DNA of 64,000 bases from Burkholderiales bacterium Ga0077547. Lineage in GTDB: Bacteria > Pseudomonadota > Gammaproteobacteria > Burkholderiales > Burkholderiaceae_C. How positions within the stretch are numbered: the stretch's first letter is position 1; every line of letters starts with the position of its first letter. The stretch is from assembly GCA_001464195.1 (NCBI GenBank), contig LNEY01000022.1, positions 1 to 64,000 on the forward strand, in the 5' to 3' direction. The notes under the pieces are model-generated. The model was not told where the DNA came from. It saw only the letters and a program-made list of their open reading frames with translations, and did no database searches. Positions 28,330 to 37,755 of the stretch are shown here, in pieces. A program made the translations under genes and the position numbers.

Positions 28330-29307
28330 TCAATGAAAGAACCCAATTCGGCTCACCTTACCGAAATTCATCCAGACCAGGAAGGCCCGGCCGACGATGT
28401 TCTCGTTGGGGACAAACCCCCAGTAGCGTGAATCTTCGGAGTGGTCACGGTTGTCGCCCAGCATGAAGTAGTGACCCGCAGGCACTTTGCAGGTCACGCC
28501 CTCGACGGTGTATGTGCAGTTTTCTCGGAAAGCAAAGTCGTCGATGGCGCGCGCATAGCTCGGCAGAGATCGATCGACGACGATGCGGTGGGGCTGGCTG
28601 CCCAGGCTCTCGGTGTACTGCTTGTCATAGCGCAGCGAGTCTTCGTTGTAGAAGTCCGGCAGGGGCTGCGACGGCACTGGCTGCCCATTGAGGTAGAGCT
28701 GCTGGTTGCGGTACGAAATCTCGTCGCCCGGCACGCCAACGACGCGCTTGATGTAATCGACACTCGGGTTGCGTGGATAGCGGAACACCATCACGTCGCC
28801 GCGCTCGGGATCGTGATTGGGGATGATCTTCTTGTTGATCACTGGCAAGCGGATGCCGTAGTGGAATTTGTTGACCAGGATCAGGTCGCCGACAAGCAGC
28901 GTCGGGATCATCGAACCCGAGGGGATCTTGAAGGGTTCGAAGAGGAACGAGCGCAACAGGAACACGACCAGAATGACCGGGAACAGCCCTGCGGTCCAGT
29001 CCAGCCACCAGGGTTGGGCCAGCAGCGACTGGCGGGCCTGGCTGACGTTGCCGTCGCCGTCGCCGTCAATCTTGGTGATGCCTTGCGCGGCGAGTTGCGT
29101 GCGGCGCGTTTCCACCTCGGCTTCGAGCGCATTGGCCGCGGCCAGCCTGCGCGGCGCGAAGTAGAAGCGTTCGACCAACCAGTACGCCATCGTGACCACC
29201 GTCAGCACCAGCAGCAGCAACGAGAAATTGCCGCTCCACTTGCCGACGTACCAGCCGCCCAGAAAAACAATCAGGCAGCCGTAGAGCAGACCGGTCAACG
29301 TACTCAT
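28330..29307 (-). CDS. lepB: Signal peptidase I
   Basis: Membrane serine protease that removes signal peptides, 325 residues. Two N-terminal membrane regions flank a cytoplasmic loop. The nucleophile is in FKIPSGSMIPTL, the general base is the lysine of VDYIKRVVGVPGD and the box E motif is LGDNRDHSEDSR. The start at 29307 overlaps the lepA stop (TGATG). The loop between membrane segments includes an Asp/Gly run (IDGDGDGN). Confidence 0.97.
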   Translation of the reverse strand: MSTLTGLLYGCLIVFLGGWYVGKWSGNFSLLLLVLTVVTMAYWLVERFYFAPRRLAAANALEAEVETRRTQLAAQGITKIDGDGDGNVSQARQSLLAQPWWLDWTAGLFPVILVVFLLRSFLFEPFKIPSGSMIPTLLVGDLILVNKFHYGIRLPVINKKIIPNHDPERGDVMVFRYPRNPSVDYIKRVVGVPGDEISYRNQQLYLNGQPVPSQPLPDFYNEDSLRYDKQYTESLGSQPHRIVVDRSLPSYARAIDDFAFRENCTYTVEGVTCKVPAGHYFMLGDNRDHSEDSRYWGFVPNENIVGRAFLVWMNFGKVSRIGFFH

Positions 29308-31115
29308 CAATCTTCCACTTGGAGAATGGCCAGAAATGCCTCTTGGGGCACCTCCACCGAGCCGATCTGCTTCATGCGCTTCTTGCCCGCTTTCTGCTTG
29401 TCGAGCAGCTTGCGTTTGCGCGACACGTCACCGCCGTAGCACTTGGCAATCACGTTCTTTCGAAGCGCTTTGATTGTCTCACGCGCGATGATGTTGGCCC
29501 CGATCGCCGCCTGGATCGCGACGTCGTATTGCTGGCGTGAAATCAGCTCGCGCATCTTGGCAACCACCGCACGGCTGCGGTACTGGCTCTGGCTGCGGTG
29601 CACGATGATCGACAGCGCATCGACCTTGTCGCCGTTGAGCAGGATGTCGACCTTGACGACGTCGGCTGCACGGTATTCCTTGAACTCGTAGTCCATCGAC
29701 GCATAGCCGCGCGACACGCTTTTCAGCTTGTCGAAGAAGTCCAGCACGATCTCGGCCAGTGGCATTTCGTAGGTCAGCATGACCTGGCGACCGTGATACG
29801 CCATGTTCATCTGCTGGCCACGCTTCTGGTTGGCCAAGGTCATCACCGGTCCGACGTAGTCCTGCGGCATGTAGAGGTGCACGGTGACGATGGGCTCGCG
29901 GATCTCGTTGATGCGGCCGAGATCCGGCATCTTGGAAGGGTTGTCGACCTGAATCACGTCGCCGTTGCCGAGCTGCACCTCGTAGACCACGCTGGGCGCG
30001 GTGGTGATCAGGTCCTGATCGAACTCGCGCTCCAGGCGCTCCTGCACGATCTCCATGTGCAGCAGACCGAGGAATCCGCAGCGGAAGCCGAAACCCAGCG
30101 CCTGGCTCACTTCAGGCTCGTAGCGCAGCGATGAGTCGTTAAGCTTCAACTTTTCCAGCGCATCGCGCAGCTGGTCGTATTCGCTGGCTTCGGTCGGGTA
30201 CAGCCCGGCGAACACCTGTGGTTGGATTTCCTTGAAGCCAGGCAGTGCCTCGCTGGCGGGCCCGAGGTTGTTGGGCAGCTTCTTTTCCAGCGTGATGGTG
30301 TCGCCCACTTTCGCCGCCTGCAGCTCCTTGATGCCGGCCACGATGAACCCGACCTCGCCCGCGTTGAGGCGATCGCGCGGCACCGACTTGGGTGTGAAGA
30401 CCCCCAGGTTGTCGGCGCCATAGACCGCGTCGCTGGCCATCATCCGGATGCGTTCGCCCTTGATCAGCGTGCCATCGACCACCCGCACCAGCATCACCAC
30501 GCCGACGTAGTTGTCGAACCACGAATCGACGATCATCGCGCGCAGCGGTGCCTCGGGGTTGCCACGCGGCGGCGGCATGCGGTTGATCACCGCCTCCAGG
30601 ATGTCGTCGATGCCCATGCCGGTCTTCGCGCTGCAGGGGATCGCCTGGTCGGCGTCGATGCCGATCACGTCCTCGATCTCCGACTTCGCGTTCTCCGGGT
30701 CGGCATTCGGCAGGTCCATCTTGTTGAGGACCGGAATGACCTCAACGCCGAGGTCGAGCGCGGTGTAGCAGTTGGCCACGGTCTGCGCCTCGACGCCCTG
30801 GCTCGCATCGACCACGAGCAGTGCGCCTTCGCAGGCCGACAGCGAGCGGCTCACTTCGTATGAGAAGTCGACGTGACCCGGTGTGTCGATCAGGTTCAGG
30901 TTGTAGACCTGGCCATCGCGCGCCTTGTATTCGAGTGCCGCCGTCTGCGCCTTGATGGTGATGCCGCGCTCACGCTCGATGTCCATCGAGTCGAGCACCT
31001 GCGCCTCCATCTCTCGATCACTCAAGCCGCCACAACGTTGAATCAAGCGATCGGCGAGCGTGGACTTGCCGTGGTCGATGTGGGCAATGATCGAAAAGTT
31101 TCGGATGTGATTCAT
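29307..31115 (-). CDS. lepA: Elongation factor 4 (LepA) GTPase
   Basis: Ribosome-associated translational GTPase, 602 residues. G1 [10 protein letters not shown]3 DTPGHVDF and G4 NKMD are present. The LepA-specific C-terminal domain is recognised by [19 protein letters not shown] and RKKLL-type basic tail ([18 protein letters not shown]). It is first in the lepA-lepB pair; a terminator and three small hairpins lie upstream. Confidence 0.98.
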   Translation of the reverse strand: MNHIRNFSIIAHIDHGKSTLADRLIQRCGGLSDREMEAQVLDSMDIERERGITIKAQTAALEYKARDGQVYNLNLIDTPGHVDFSYEVSRSLSACEGALLVVDASQGVEAQTVANCYTALDLGVEVIPVLNKMDLPNADPENAKSEIEDVIGIDADQAIPCSAKTGMGIDDILEAVINRMPPPRGNPEAPLRAMIVDSWFDNYVGVVMLVRVVDGTLIKGERIRMMASDAVYGADNLGVFTPKSVPRDRLNAGEVGFIVAGIKELQAAKVGDTITLEKKLPNNLGPASEALPGFKEIQPQVFAGLYPTEASEYDQLRDALEKLKLNDSSLRYEPEVSQALGFGFRCGFLGLLHMEIVQERLEREFDQDLITTAPSVVYEVQLGNGDVIQVDNPSKMPDLGRINEIREPIVTVHLYMPQDYVGPVMTLANQKRGQQMNMAYHGRQVMLTYEMPLAEIVLDFFDKLKSVSRGYASMDYEFKEYRAADVVKVDILLNGDKVDALSIIVHRSQSQYRSRAVVAKMRELISRQQYDVAIQAAIGANIIARETIKALRKNVIAKCYGGDVSRKRKLLDKQKAGKKRMKQIGSVEVPQEAFLAILQVED

Positions 31116-31157
31116 GCTTGCTGCGATGCGACTGACGTACGCCTCAACTTGAAGTCA

Positions 31158-31219
31158 CAACGACGTAGTCGTTGCAGGGGAGGCTCATATCGCGAAGCGA
31201 TGTGAAGGCCCGAAGGGCC
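31158..31219 (-). promoter_or_regulatory. Three tandem hairpins in the lepA leader
   Basis: Three short perfect or near-perfect stems follow one another 40-105 bases upstream of the lepA start: CAACGAC-GTA-GTCGTTG (31158-31174), CATATCGC-GAA-GCGATGTG (31186-31204, one G-U) and GGCCC-GAA-GGGCC (31207-31219). Each has a three-base loop. They would fold in the lepA mRNA. The role is unknown. Confidence 0.5.
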
Positions 31220-31229
31220 GGCCGGACAC

Positions 31230-31263
31230 AAAAAAAAGGCACGTCGAACGATTGACGCGCCTT
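31230..31263 (-). terminator. Rho-independent terminator between mucD and lepA
   Basis: On the minus strand AAGGCGCGTC-AATCGTTC-GACGTGCCTT forms a 10-bp stem with one G-U pair, followed by a run giving eight T. It either ends the rpoE-rseA-rseB-mucD transcript or acts as an attenuator for lepA. The remaining 284 bp up to mucD are AT-rich and hold no recognisable gene; TGTGCATAATATGTGCATATG there may be part of a promoter. Confidence 0.75.
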
Positions 31264-31519
31264 CCAACAAAAATGTTTGGCAACTGCTTGTTGGGATTTC
31301 ATTGTAGCCAAAAGCATGACCGTAGAACCGCGCCAGTGCTTGTTTGGCGAGCGTTGCGCATCGCCAACATAAAACATATGCACATATTATGCACAGGCTC
31401 TTTGGGCACTTTTCGTGCCTCTGGGTCCCAGTGGCAGGCTCGGCGCTTCAAGCCTCCGAGCCCAGGAGTTTGATGCCTGCAACGGGGTTTGAAATGGCGG
31501 TCAAGTTAAAGAATGTGAG

Positions 31520-31542
31520 TGCCCACAAACATGCGGTGGGCA
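31520..31542 (-). terminator. Stem-loop just after mucD
   Basis: On the minus strand TGCCCAC-CGCATGTTT-GTGGGCA forms a 7-bp stem 5 bases after the mucD stop. The following sequence (CTCACATTCTTTAAC) lacks a strong T run, so it may be a weak terminator or an mRNA 3'-end stabiliser. Confidence 0.4.
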
Positions 31543-31546
31543 ACCA

Positions 31547-33049
31547 TCACCGACCAGGACGGATCACGATGTAGTTGACCCATTCACCGCGCTTGACCAG
31601 CAGCGTCACCGATTTCGGCTTGTCCAGCTTGCCGATGGCCGCCTCGAACTGCTTGACACTGGTGATTTCAGTCTTGTCGAGCGACAAGATGATGTCACCC
31701 TCCCGGATACCGGCCCGGGCTGCCGCGCCCTCGATGGCTTCGACGCGCACGCCGTTCTTGACCTTGAGCTCGGTTTTCTGCCCTTCGCTCAGGTCAGACA
31801 CCGCCAGCCCGAGCAATCCGATCACGGAGGGAAGCTTGGGCGCATTCCGCTCGACCGGCGCACTGCGGGGCCGCTCGGCTTCCAGTTCGACCACCGTCAC
31901 GCTCAATTCCTTGGAGGCACCTCGGCGGAACACCTCAAGGGTCGCCTTGGTGCCCGGTTTGGCGCTGCCGACGATGCGAGGCAAGTCTCCCGCCGTCTCG
32001 ATCGGGCGGCCATCGAACTTGGTGATGATGTCGCCCGCCTCGACGCCCGCCTTGTCGGCTGGCCCACCGGCTTCCACGCTGCGAACCATGGCGCCACTGG
32101 GTTTGCCCAGCCCGATCGATTCGGCGACTTCCTTGGTCACCTGATCGATCTGTACGCCGATGCGCCCACGGATCACCCGCCCGCTGGCGCGCAACTGATC
32201 AGCCACCCGCATCGCTTCGTCGATGGGAATGGCAAACGAGATGCCGATGAAGCTGCCTGATCGGCTGTAGATCTGCGAGTTGATGCCCACGACCTCACCG
32301 CGCATGTTGATCAGCGGGCCGCCAGAGTTGCCTGGATTGATCGCCACATCGGTCTGGATGAAGGGCAGGAAGTCGCCGGTGTCTCGCGCCTTGGCGCTGA
32401 CGATGCCCGCGGTGACGGTGTTCTCGAGTCCGAACGGCGAACCGATGGCGATGACCCATTCGCCGACCTTGAGGCGACCAACATCGCCAATACGAACCGC
32501 CTGCAGGCCCGAGGCCTCGATCTTCACGACCGCCACGTCGGTCCGCTTGTCAGTACCGATGACGCGAGCCTTGAACTCGCGCTTGTCGGTCAGCGTGACG
32601 AACACCTCTTCAGCGCCCTCGACCACATGCGCGTTGGTCATCACGTAGCCGTCGGCATTCAGGATGAATCCAGATCCCACACCGCGCTGCTGCGGTTCGC
32701 CCTCCTGCGCTCCGGGTTGCTGCGGGGCGCGCCGCGGAGCCTGTTGTTGACCAGGAACAGGGATGCCAAAGCGCTTGAAGAACTCAAGCATGTCCTCGTC
32801 CATCTCGGGCGCACCACTGCCTCGCCCGGCTCGCTGGCGTTCCGTCGTGCGGATGTTGACCACCGAGCCGCCCACGTTCTCGACCAGCACCGTGAAGTCG
32901 GGCAGCGTCTGGGCCTGCGCGGCGGTGTGCACGCCACCGAGGGTCAGCGCGAACAGCGTCGCCAGCACAACAGCAAGGTGACGCCACAACCCCAGCGCAG
33001 GGACAACAAGTGGACGGCCAGCACGGCTCCAGGAAGATGGCATCTGCAT
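31547..33049 (-). CDS. mucD: DegP/MucD-type periplasmic serine protease
   Basis: S1C protease and chaperone for misfolded envelope proteins, 500 residues. The signal peptide ends at TAAQA before QTLPDF. The triad lies in TNAHVVEGA (His), DKRTDVAVVKIE (Asp) and NPGNSGGPLIN (Ser). Two PDZ domains follow (from about 290 and 400). A Pro/Gln-rich insertion (PGQQQAPRRAPQQPG) near residue 95 is the regulatory LA loop. I use ATG 33049; the track start 33109 extends to the rseB stop. It ends the sigma-E operon, typical of MucD. Confidence 0.95.
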   Translation of the reverse strand: MQMPSSWSRAGRPLVVPALGLWRHLAVVLATLFALTLGGVHTAAQAQTLPDFTVLVENVGGSVVNIRTTERQRAGRGSGAPEMDEDMLEFFKRFGIPVPGQQQAPRRAPQQPGAQEGEPQQRGVGSGFILNADGYVMTNAHVVEGAEEVFVTLTDKREFKARVIGTDKRTDVAVVKIEASGLQAVRIGDVGRLKVGEWVIAIGSPFGLENTVTAGIVSAKARDTGDFLPFIQTDVAINPGNSGGPLINMRGEVVGINSQIYSRSGSFIGISFAIPIDEAMRVADQLRASGRVIRGRIGVQIDQVTKEVAESIGLGKPSGAMVRSVEAGGPADKAGVEAGDIITKFDGRPIETAGDLPRIVGSAKPGTKATLEVFRRGASKELSVTVVELEAERPRSAPVERNAPKLPSVIGLLGLAVSDLSEGQKTELKVKNGVRVEAIEGAAARAGIREGDIILSLDKTEITSVKQFEAAIGKLDKPKSVTLLVKRGEWVNYIVIRPGR

Positions 33050-33115
33050 GTTCAGTTCTCTTGTCTCAAAAAGGGAATTGACCAACCGCTTCAGGTTGGT
33101 CGGACACAAAAAAGC

Positions 33116-34195
33116 CTACTTAGTCCGATCCACTGCGTCATAGAAGGCCCTCAGCGTCGCCTTGGGCACATCACCGACCACTGTGATCCAGAAATCTCCC
33201 TGACGACTCATCAGTGCCTGCGTCGCTCCGACGACCGTGATGGCTGGCCGCGGATGCCGCTCGGCGTTGTAGGGTTCAATGAACAGCGAAACGTTCGTGA
33301 TGCCGTCGGAAAACACCGCCTGGATCAATTGCCCGGAACTCGCTGTCCTGTCAGCCGACGCCAACATGTCGAGCGGCCTGCGGATGCAGCTCAGTTGTCG
33401 AAACCCTGTCACCGTCTTGCGCAACTTCCAGCCCTCGGCTTCGAGCCGAGTTGGCGTCAACTGCGGCTTCACGACACGGTACCCTGTCAGCTTTCGCATC
33501 GGCAGCAACACCATGTTTGGCTGCGCACGCACGCCGATGTCCACATCAGAAAACGCCGATGTCTCGAGCGTCTCACCCAACGCATTGAGGATTTCAGCGC
33601 GCAGCAGCAAGCCGCTTTGCTTGTCGGTCCAGAGTCGATAGCCGTATCGGAATTCGTCGCGCGGCTTGAGCATCAGGACGTTGGCGTCGCGACCCGCGAC
33701 GCGCTCTGGTGGCTGCAGACTCACATCGTAGAAATCAGCGACCTGGTCGTCGGCGTCCTGCAGCAGGGACGGAAACGACTTCACGACATCGCGCTGCTCG
33801 ATCAGGGCCACCTTGTCGAAGGGCCACACGGTATGCACCACGCCGTTGTGGCGCAGTACCTGACGAGCTTCCCCGTCCAGCGGTTCGATCCGCTCGAATT
33901 GATCCGTTCCGTCGTAGAAATGCGAGATCCGCGCGCTGGTCATGGCGCCTGGAGAGCTGACGACGAACGTGCCCTGGAAATTACGCTGATTGGCTGCGTT
34001 GTGGATGCGCGTCAGCCACGCCTTGACCTCATGCGGCTCGACGGCCACGCCGGGTGCAGCAGACACTTGGCCACCGATGGTCAGAAGCATCACAGACGCG
34101 ACCCATCCCAACCCGGCGGAAGCGAGCCTCGACCGACGCCCAGCCACGGCGTTCGAGTTCAATGGATCACCGCTCGGGAACTTCGACAACCGCAT
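33116..34195 (-). CDS. rseB: Sigma-E regulatory protein MucB/RseB
   Basis: Periplasmic protein that binds the anti-sigma factor RseA and shields it from DegS cleavage until mislocalised lipoproteins or LPS accumulate. The 359-residue product has a signal sequence (LGWVASVMLLTIGGQVSAAPG) after an N-terminal extension. The MucB domain is recognised by NFQGTFVVSSPGAMTSARISHFYDG and LLRAEILNALGETLETSAFSDV. ATG 34195 overlaps the rseA 3' end by 29 bp; a TTG inside the extension is an alternative start. Confidence 0.92.
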   Translation of the reverse strand: MRLSKFPSGDPLNSNAVAGRRSRLASAGLGWVASVMLLTIGGQVSAAPGVAVEPHEVKAWLTRIHNAANQRNFQGTFVVSSPGAMTSARISHFYDGTDQFERIEPLDGEARQVLRHNGVVHTVWPFDKVALIEQRDVVKSFPSLLQDADDQVADFYDVSLQPPERVAGRDANVLMLKPRDEFRYGYRLWTDKQSGLLLRAEILNALGETLETSAFSDVDIGVRAQPNMVLLPMRKLTGYRVVKPQLTPTRLEAEGWKLRKTVTGFRQLSCIRRPLDMLASADRTASSGQLIQAVFSDGITNVSLFIEPYNAERHPRPAITVVGATQALMSRQGDFWITVVGDVPKATLRAFYDAVDRTK

Positions 34196-34853
34196 TGCGC
34201 AACAGGCCCGAAGTCGGACCCAGCACTGACGTACCTGCGAACTGCTTGTGCGCGAGCAGATACCGATCCAGCCGCGGATCACGAATGACCTGCCCGTCGA
34301 AGACCAGTTCCATCCCCGCCGGATAGACATCGGACGGCGGCGCGATGTCCTCCGTTTGACTCACTTTCATCAGCGCTTCGGACGCGTTGCTTGCGGGTGC
34401 CGCAGCCACCAGTGGTTCGACACCCGTGCTCACCGCGGGGTTTTGAACGCCGATGACGGCACCGACGACCACCACGAAGCCGGCCGCCAATGCCACAGGC
34501 CACGCCCAGGCGCGCGCAGGTCGTTCACGGGTCATCTGCTGAGGAACTCCCGCATCTGCAGCGGGATGGTCGGCAAGTCGCGGCGCCAGGACGACCGGCT
34601 CCGCTGCCATACGCTGTCGGAAATCGCGCAGGAACTGCTCGTCGCTCGCACAGGTGCGAGACAGATCTTCACAACGCAAGACATCACCGATCAGGTTGTA
34701 GGCGTGCCAGGTGTCGCGGCTGTGCGCATCGGTTCGCCATTCCGAACAGATGCGCTCGACCGCGACGCTTTGCAACTCGCCGTCGAGCAATGCCGACAGT
34801 TCCTCGCTTCGTGCGCGCGCCGGGTCGGACCCCGAACCCGAATGATCTGCCAT
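34167..34853 (-). CDS. rseA: Anti-sigma-E factor RseA/MucA
   Basis: Inner-membrane anti-sigma factor, 228 residues. The N-terminal cytoplasmic domain (ELSALLDGELQ, then WHAYNLIGDVLR) binds sigma-E. One membrane segment (WPVALAAGFVVVVGAVIGV, about 125-143) leads to a periplasmic domain that would bind RseB. The ATG at 34853 follows a clear AGGAG, so the track start at 34883 is rejected. It is encoded directly after rpoE. Confidence 0.94.
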   Translation of the reverse strand: MADHSGSGSDPARARSEELSALLDGELQSVAVERICSEWRTDAHSRDTWHAYNLIGDVLRCEDLSRTCASDEQFLRDFRQRMAAEPVVLAPRLADHPAADAGVPQQMTRERPARAWAWPVALAAGFVVVVGAVIGVQNPAVSTGVEPLVAAAPASNASEALMKVSQTEDIAPPSDVYPAGMELVFDGQVIRDPRLDRYLLAHKQFAGTSVLGPTSGLLRNAVVEVPER

Positions 34854-34922
34854 GACAATCTCCTGTCCCACCCCGACACACATCCCAAAGGGGCACCTAC
34901 CGAAGTCAGTGCCCGCCGATGA

Positions 34923-35531
34923 TCACCAACGTTCGCCGACCCGAGTGTCCAATAAAGGTCGTAAACGCAGTGCAATCGCCTCCCGCGCGCGAAAAATCCG
35001 CGACCGAACGGTGCCGATCGGGCAATTCATCAATTCTGCAATTTCTTCATAACTCAACCCTTCAATCTCGCGCAGCGTGATGGCTTGGCGCAGATCTTCG
35101 GACAGCGCGTCGATGGCCGCGTTCACCGTCATGGCCACCTCCTTGCTCGCGAGCAACGATTCCGGCGTCTCGCCGTCGGTTAGTTCGTTCTCGGCGCGGG
35201 AAGTTTCATCGTCGTCGTCCAGGGATGCCCTGGCGGACTCCGTCACCAGCGGATCGCGCTTGAGTTCGCCCAATGCCTTCTTCGCCGTATTGACCGCAAT
35301 CCGGTACAGCCAAGTGTAGAAAGCGCTCTCGCCACGAAACTGCGGAATGGCACGGTAAGCGCGGATGAAAGTTTCCTGCGCGATGTCAGGCACCAGATCG
35401 ACATCCCTGACCATGCGCCCGATCAGTCGCTCAATGCGGCGCTGGTACTTGACCACCAGCATTTCGAACGCCTTGACGTCGCCCTGCTTGACCCGATCGA
35501 TCAGCGGCGCGTCGGCGTCGGGCGCGTTCAT
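34923..35531 (-). CDS. rpoE: ECF sigma factor RpoE/AlgU (sigma-E)
   Basis: Extracytoplasmic-function sigma factor for envelope stress, 202 residues. Region 2 includes YQRRIERLIGRMVRDVDLVPDIAQETFIRAYRAI and region 4 LREIEGLSYEEIAELMNCPIGTVRSRIFRAREA. An acidic linker (DDDDETSRAENE) separates the regions. The start at 35531 gives the family N-terminus (DAPLIDRVKQGD). Only 4 bp separate it from the upstream membrane-protein gene, so it is probably cotranscribed with genes further upstream as well as from any local promoter. Confidence 0.97.
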   Translation of the reverse strand: MNAPDADAPLIDRVKQGDVKAFEMLVVKYQRRIERLIGRMVRDVDLVPDIAQETFIRAYRAIPQFRGESAFYTWLYRIAVNTAKKALGELKRDPLVTESARASLDDDDETSRAENELTDGETPESLLASKEVAMTVNAAIDALSEDLRQAITLREIEGLSYEEIAELMNCPIGTVRSRIFRAREAIALRLRPLLDTRVGERW

Positions 35532-35535
35532 GCGT

Positions 35536-36030
35536 TCAACCACTCTGGATCTGCCGATCCAGCGCGGCTGGCGCCACCGCTTCGGTACGACGGGAATGAA
35601 CCGCGACGCGCAGCGACTGCCAGCGGTCCTCGATGCCACGCCGCTGCACAGGTATCCAACCGCCTTGCCAGCGACGGGGCAACGCGGCATCGGCTTGGTA
35701 CATCAGCAGCATCCAGCCACCAAGATCCAGCATGACCCGCATCTCAGAGACGCCGCAGTCGCGCAAGCCGCCATGGGGATCGGTCACATACCAGCGCAGG
35801 CCGTCCCAGCGCAGCGCGATCGGCTGTCGCCGCGCCAGACCGATGACGCCGCACAGGATGACCAACGCGAGAGCAAGCAGCGCCGCACGGCTCCAGGCAG
35901 CAGACTCCTCATGCCAGGCCAGCAACCAGCCAGCGACGACAGACATCGCGGTCGCAACCAGCAGTCCGAGCGCCGCATTCCAGACGCCGAAGCGCCGGAT
36001 CGTCACCTGCACGGTCGACGCCGACTGCAT
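35536..36030 (-). CDS. Two-helix membrane protein of unknown function upstream of rpoE
   Basis: A 164-residue product with two membrane helices (AALGLLVATAMSVVAGWLLAWH and AALLALALVILCGVIGLA) and a C-terminal soluble part (IALRWDGLRWYVTDPHGG, then GGWMLLMYQAD and RRWQGGWIPVQRRG). It recalls small proteins encoded near rpoE in Burkholderiales, but I cannot name a family. It lies 17 bp after fabF and 4 bp before rpoE. Confidence 0.8.
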   Translation of the reverse strand: MQSASTVQVTIRRFGVWNAALGLLVATAMSVVAGWLLAWHEESAAWSRAALLALALVILCGVIGLARRQPIALRWDGLRWYVTDPHGGLRDCGVSEMRVMLDLGGWMLLMYQADAALPRRWQGGWIPVQRRGIEDRWQSLRVAVHSRRTEAVAPAALDRQIQSG

Positions 36031-36047
36031 GACGCCGCCGCGGACCC

Positions 36048-37292
36048 TCAGGCACGCTTGAAAACAAGCGTACCGTTGGTTCCCCCAAACCCAAAGTTGT
36101 TCTTTACGGCCATCTCGATGCGCATCTCGCGCGCGGCGTTTGCACAGTAGTCAAGATCGCAGTCGGGATCCTGATTGACGAGATTGATGGTCGGTGGCGC
36201 CACCTGGTCGCGCACGGCCAGCACCGTGAACAGCGATTCGATGCCGCCCGCCCCGCCCAGCAAGTGCCCAGTCATCGATTTGGTTGAGCTGACCGCCAGC
36301 TTGTAGGCATGGTCGCCGAAGGCCAGCTTGATCGCGTTGGTCTCGTTCACATCGCCCAGCGGCGTCGAGGTGCCATGCGCGTTCAGGTACTGGACCTGGT
36401 CGGCGGACACGCCTGCGTTGCGCAAGGCCGCACGCATCGAGCGCTTGGGGCCATCAACGCTGGGCGCAGTCATGTGATACGCGTCCGCACCCATGCCATA
36501 GCCAGCCAACTCAGCATAGATCTTGGCGCCGCGCCGCTTTGCGTGCTCGTACTCTTCGAGCACCATCGCACCAGCGCCTTCACCCAAAACAAACCCGTCC
36601 CGGTCGCGGTCCCAGGGGCGCGATGCGGTAGCAGGATCGTCGTTGCGGGTGGATAACGCCCTCGCAGCCGCAAACCCGCCGACACCGAGCGGCGACACGG
36701 TGGCCTCAGCACCACCGGCGACCATGACATCGGCATCGCCATATTCGATCATGCGGCCGGCCTCACCGATGCAGTGCAGGCCCGTGGTGCAGGCCGTCAC
36801 GATGGCCAGGTTGGGTCCTTGGAACCCGAACTTGATCGACAGGTGACCCGAGATCATGTTGATGATCGAGGCCGGCACGAAGAAGGGGGAAATCCGGCGG
36901 GGACCACGGCTCGACAGCTCCGCATGGGTTTCCTCGATCAGCGGCAAGCCGCCGATGCCCGAGCCGACCAGACAGCCGATGCGCTCGGCCTGCTCCTCCG
37001 TCAGCTCGTCGTTGGTTTTCAATCCGGAATCGCGCACCGCCTGGATGGAGGCGGCCATGCCGAACTGCATGAAGACATCCATGTGCCGGGCTTCCTTCGC
37101 GGGGAAGTAGTCCTCGACATTGAAATTCTTCACCTCGCCCGCGAAACGGCACGAGAAGCTGGACGCGTCGAATCGGGTGATGTTGGCGATGCCGGAACGG
37201 CCCGCCAGGATGTTGGCCCAGCCTTCGGTGACCGAGTTGCCGACCGGACTGATCAGGCCCAGTCCGGTGACCACAACGCGGCGCCGGCTCAT
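36048..37292 (-). CDS. fabF: 3-oxoacyl-ACP synthase II
   Basis: Elongating beta-ketoacyl-ACP synthase of fatty acid synthesis, 414 residues. The Cys-His-His catalytic set is visible: the cysteine of VTACTTG, the histidine of [11 protein letters not shown] and the histidine of [10 protein letters not shown]. The N-terminus [16 protein letters not shown] is standard. It follows acpP by 94 bp, the common acpP-fabF order. Confidence 0.97.
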   Translation of the reverse strand: MSRRRVVVTGLGLISPVGNSVTEGWANILAGRSGIANITRFDASSFSCRFAGEVKNFNVEDYFPAKEARHMDVFMQFGMAASIQAVRDSGLKTNDELTEEQAERIGCLVGSGIGGLPLIEETHAELSSRGPRRISPFFVPASIINMISGHLSIKFGFQGPNLAIVTACTTGLHCIGEAGRMIEYGDADVMVAGGAEATVSPLGVGGFAAARALSTRNDDPATASRPWDRDRDGFVLGEGAGAMVLEEYEHAKRRGAKIYAELAGYGMGADAYHMTAPSVDGPKRSMRAALRNAGVSADQVQYLNAHGTSTPLGDVNETNAIKLAFGDHAYKLAVSSTKSMTGHLLGGAGGIESLFTVLAVRDQVAPPTINLVNQDPDCDLDYCANAAREMRIEMAVKNNFGFGGTNGTLVFKRA

Positions 37293-37386
37293 CTAAATCC
37301 CCAAAGTGGAACAAGCCCGCTGGTCGTCGAGCAGGCTGGATCAGGCGAACATGGTGGGCGGAAATGCATGCAATGAAGGCTCGGTC

Positions 37387-37626
37387 TCAGGCCTTTTGGT
37401 GCTTCAACGCGTAATCGATCGCGAGTTGAACCGTGGTGATCTTTTCCGCCTCTTCGTCGGGAATCTCGATACCGAACTCGTCTTCGAGGGCCATCACCAG
37501 CTCGACCGTATCGAGTGAATCCGCACCCAGATCGGCGACGAATGCCTTCTCGTTGGAGACATCGGATTCGGGTACGCCCAATTGCTCGGCGATGATTTTC
37601 TTGACACGGGATTCGATATCGCTCAT
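37387..37626 (-). CDS. acpP: Acyl carrier protein
   Basis: Small acidic carrier of growing acyl chains, 79 residues. The serine that receives phosphopantetheine is in [14 protein letters not shown]. The start at 37626 ([12 protein letters not shown]) follows AGGAG and gives the family length; the track start at 37722 is an extension. The product should be modified by AcpS encoded at 24.1 kb. Confidence 0.98.
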   Translation of the reverse strand: MSDIESRVKKIIAEQLGVPESDVSNEKAFVADLGADSLDTVELVMALEDEFGIEIPDEEAEKITTVQLAIDYALKHQKA

Positions 37627-37755
37627 GACTCCTCCAGGAGTGTTGTCTGAAACAGCCCGGGATTCTAAAGGTTGCACCGTGTCGCCTCGCGGAGATGGTG
37701 CGCCCTTCGACCGGCCGGGCACAACCGGGTCGATGGATTCAGTGGCGGGCGGCCG

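Noticed and set aside
32627-34288. 553-aa plus-strand ORF opposite mucD and rseB
   Set aside because: Shadow reading frame; composition rich in His/Arg/Gln and no motif.
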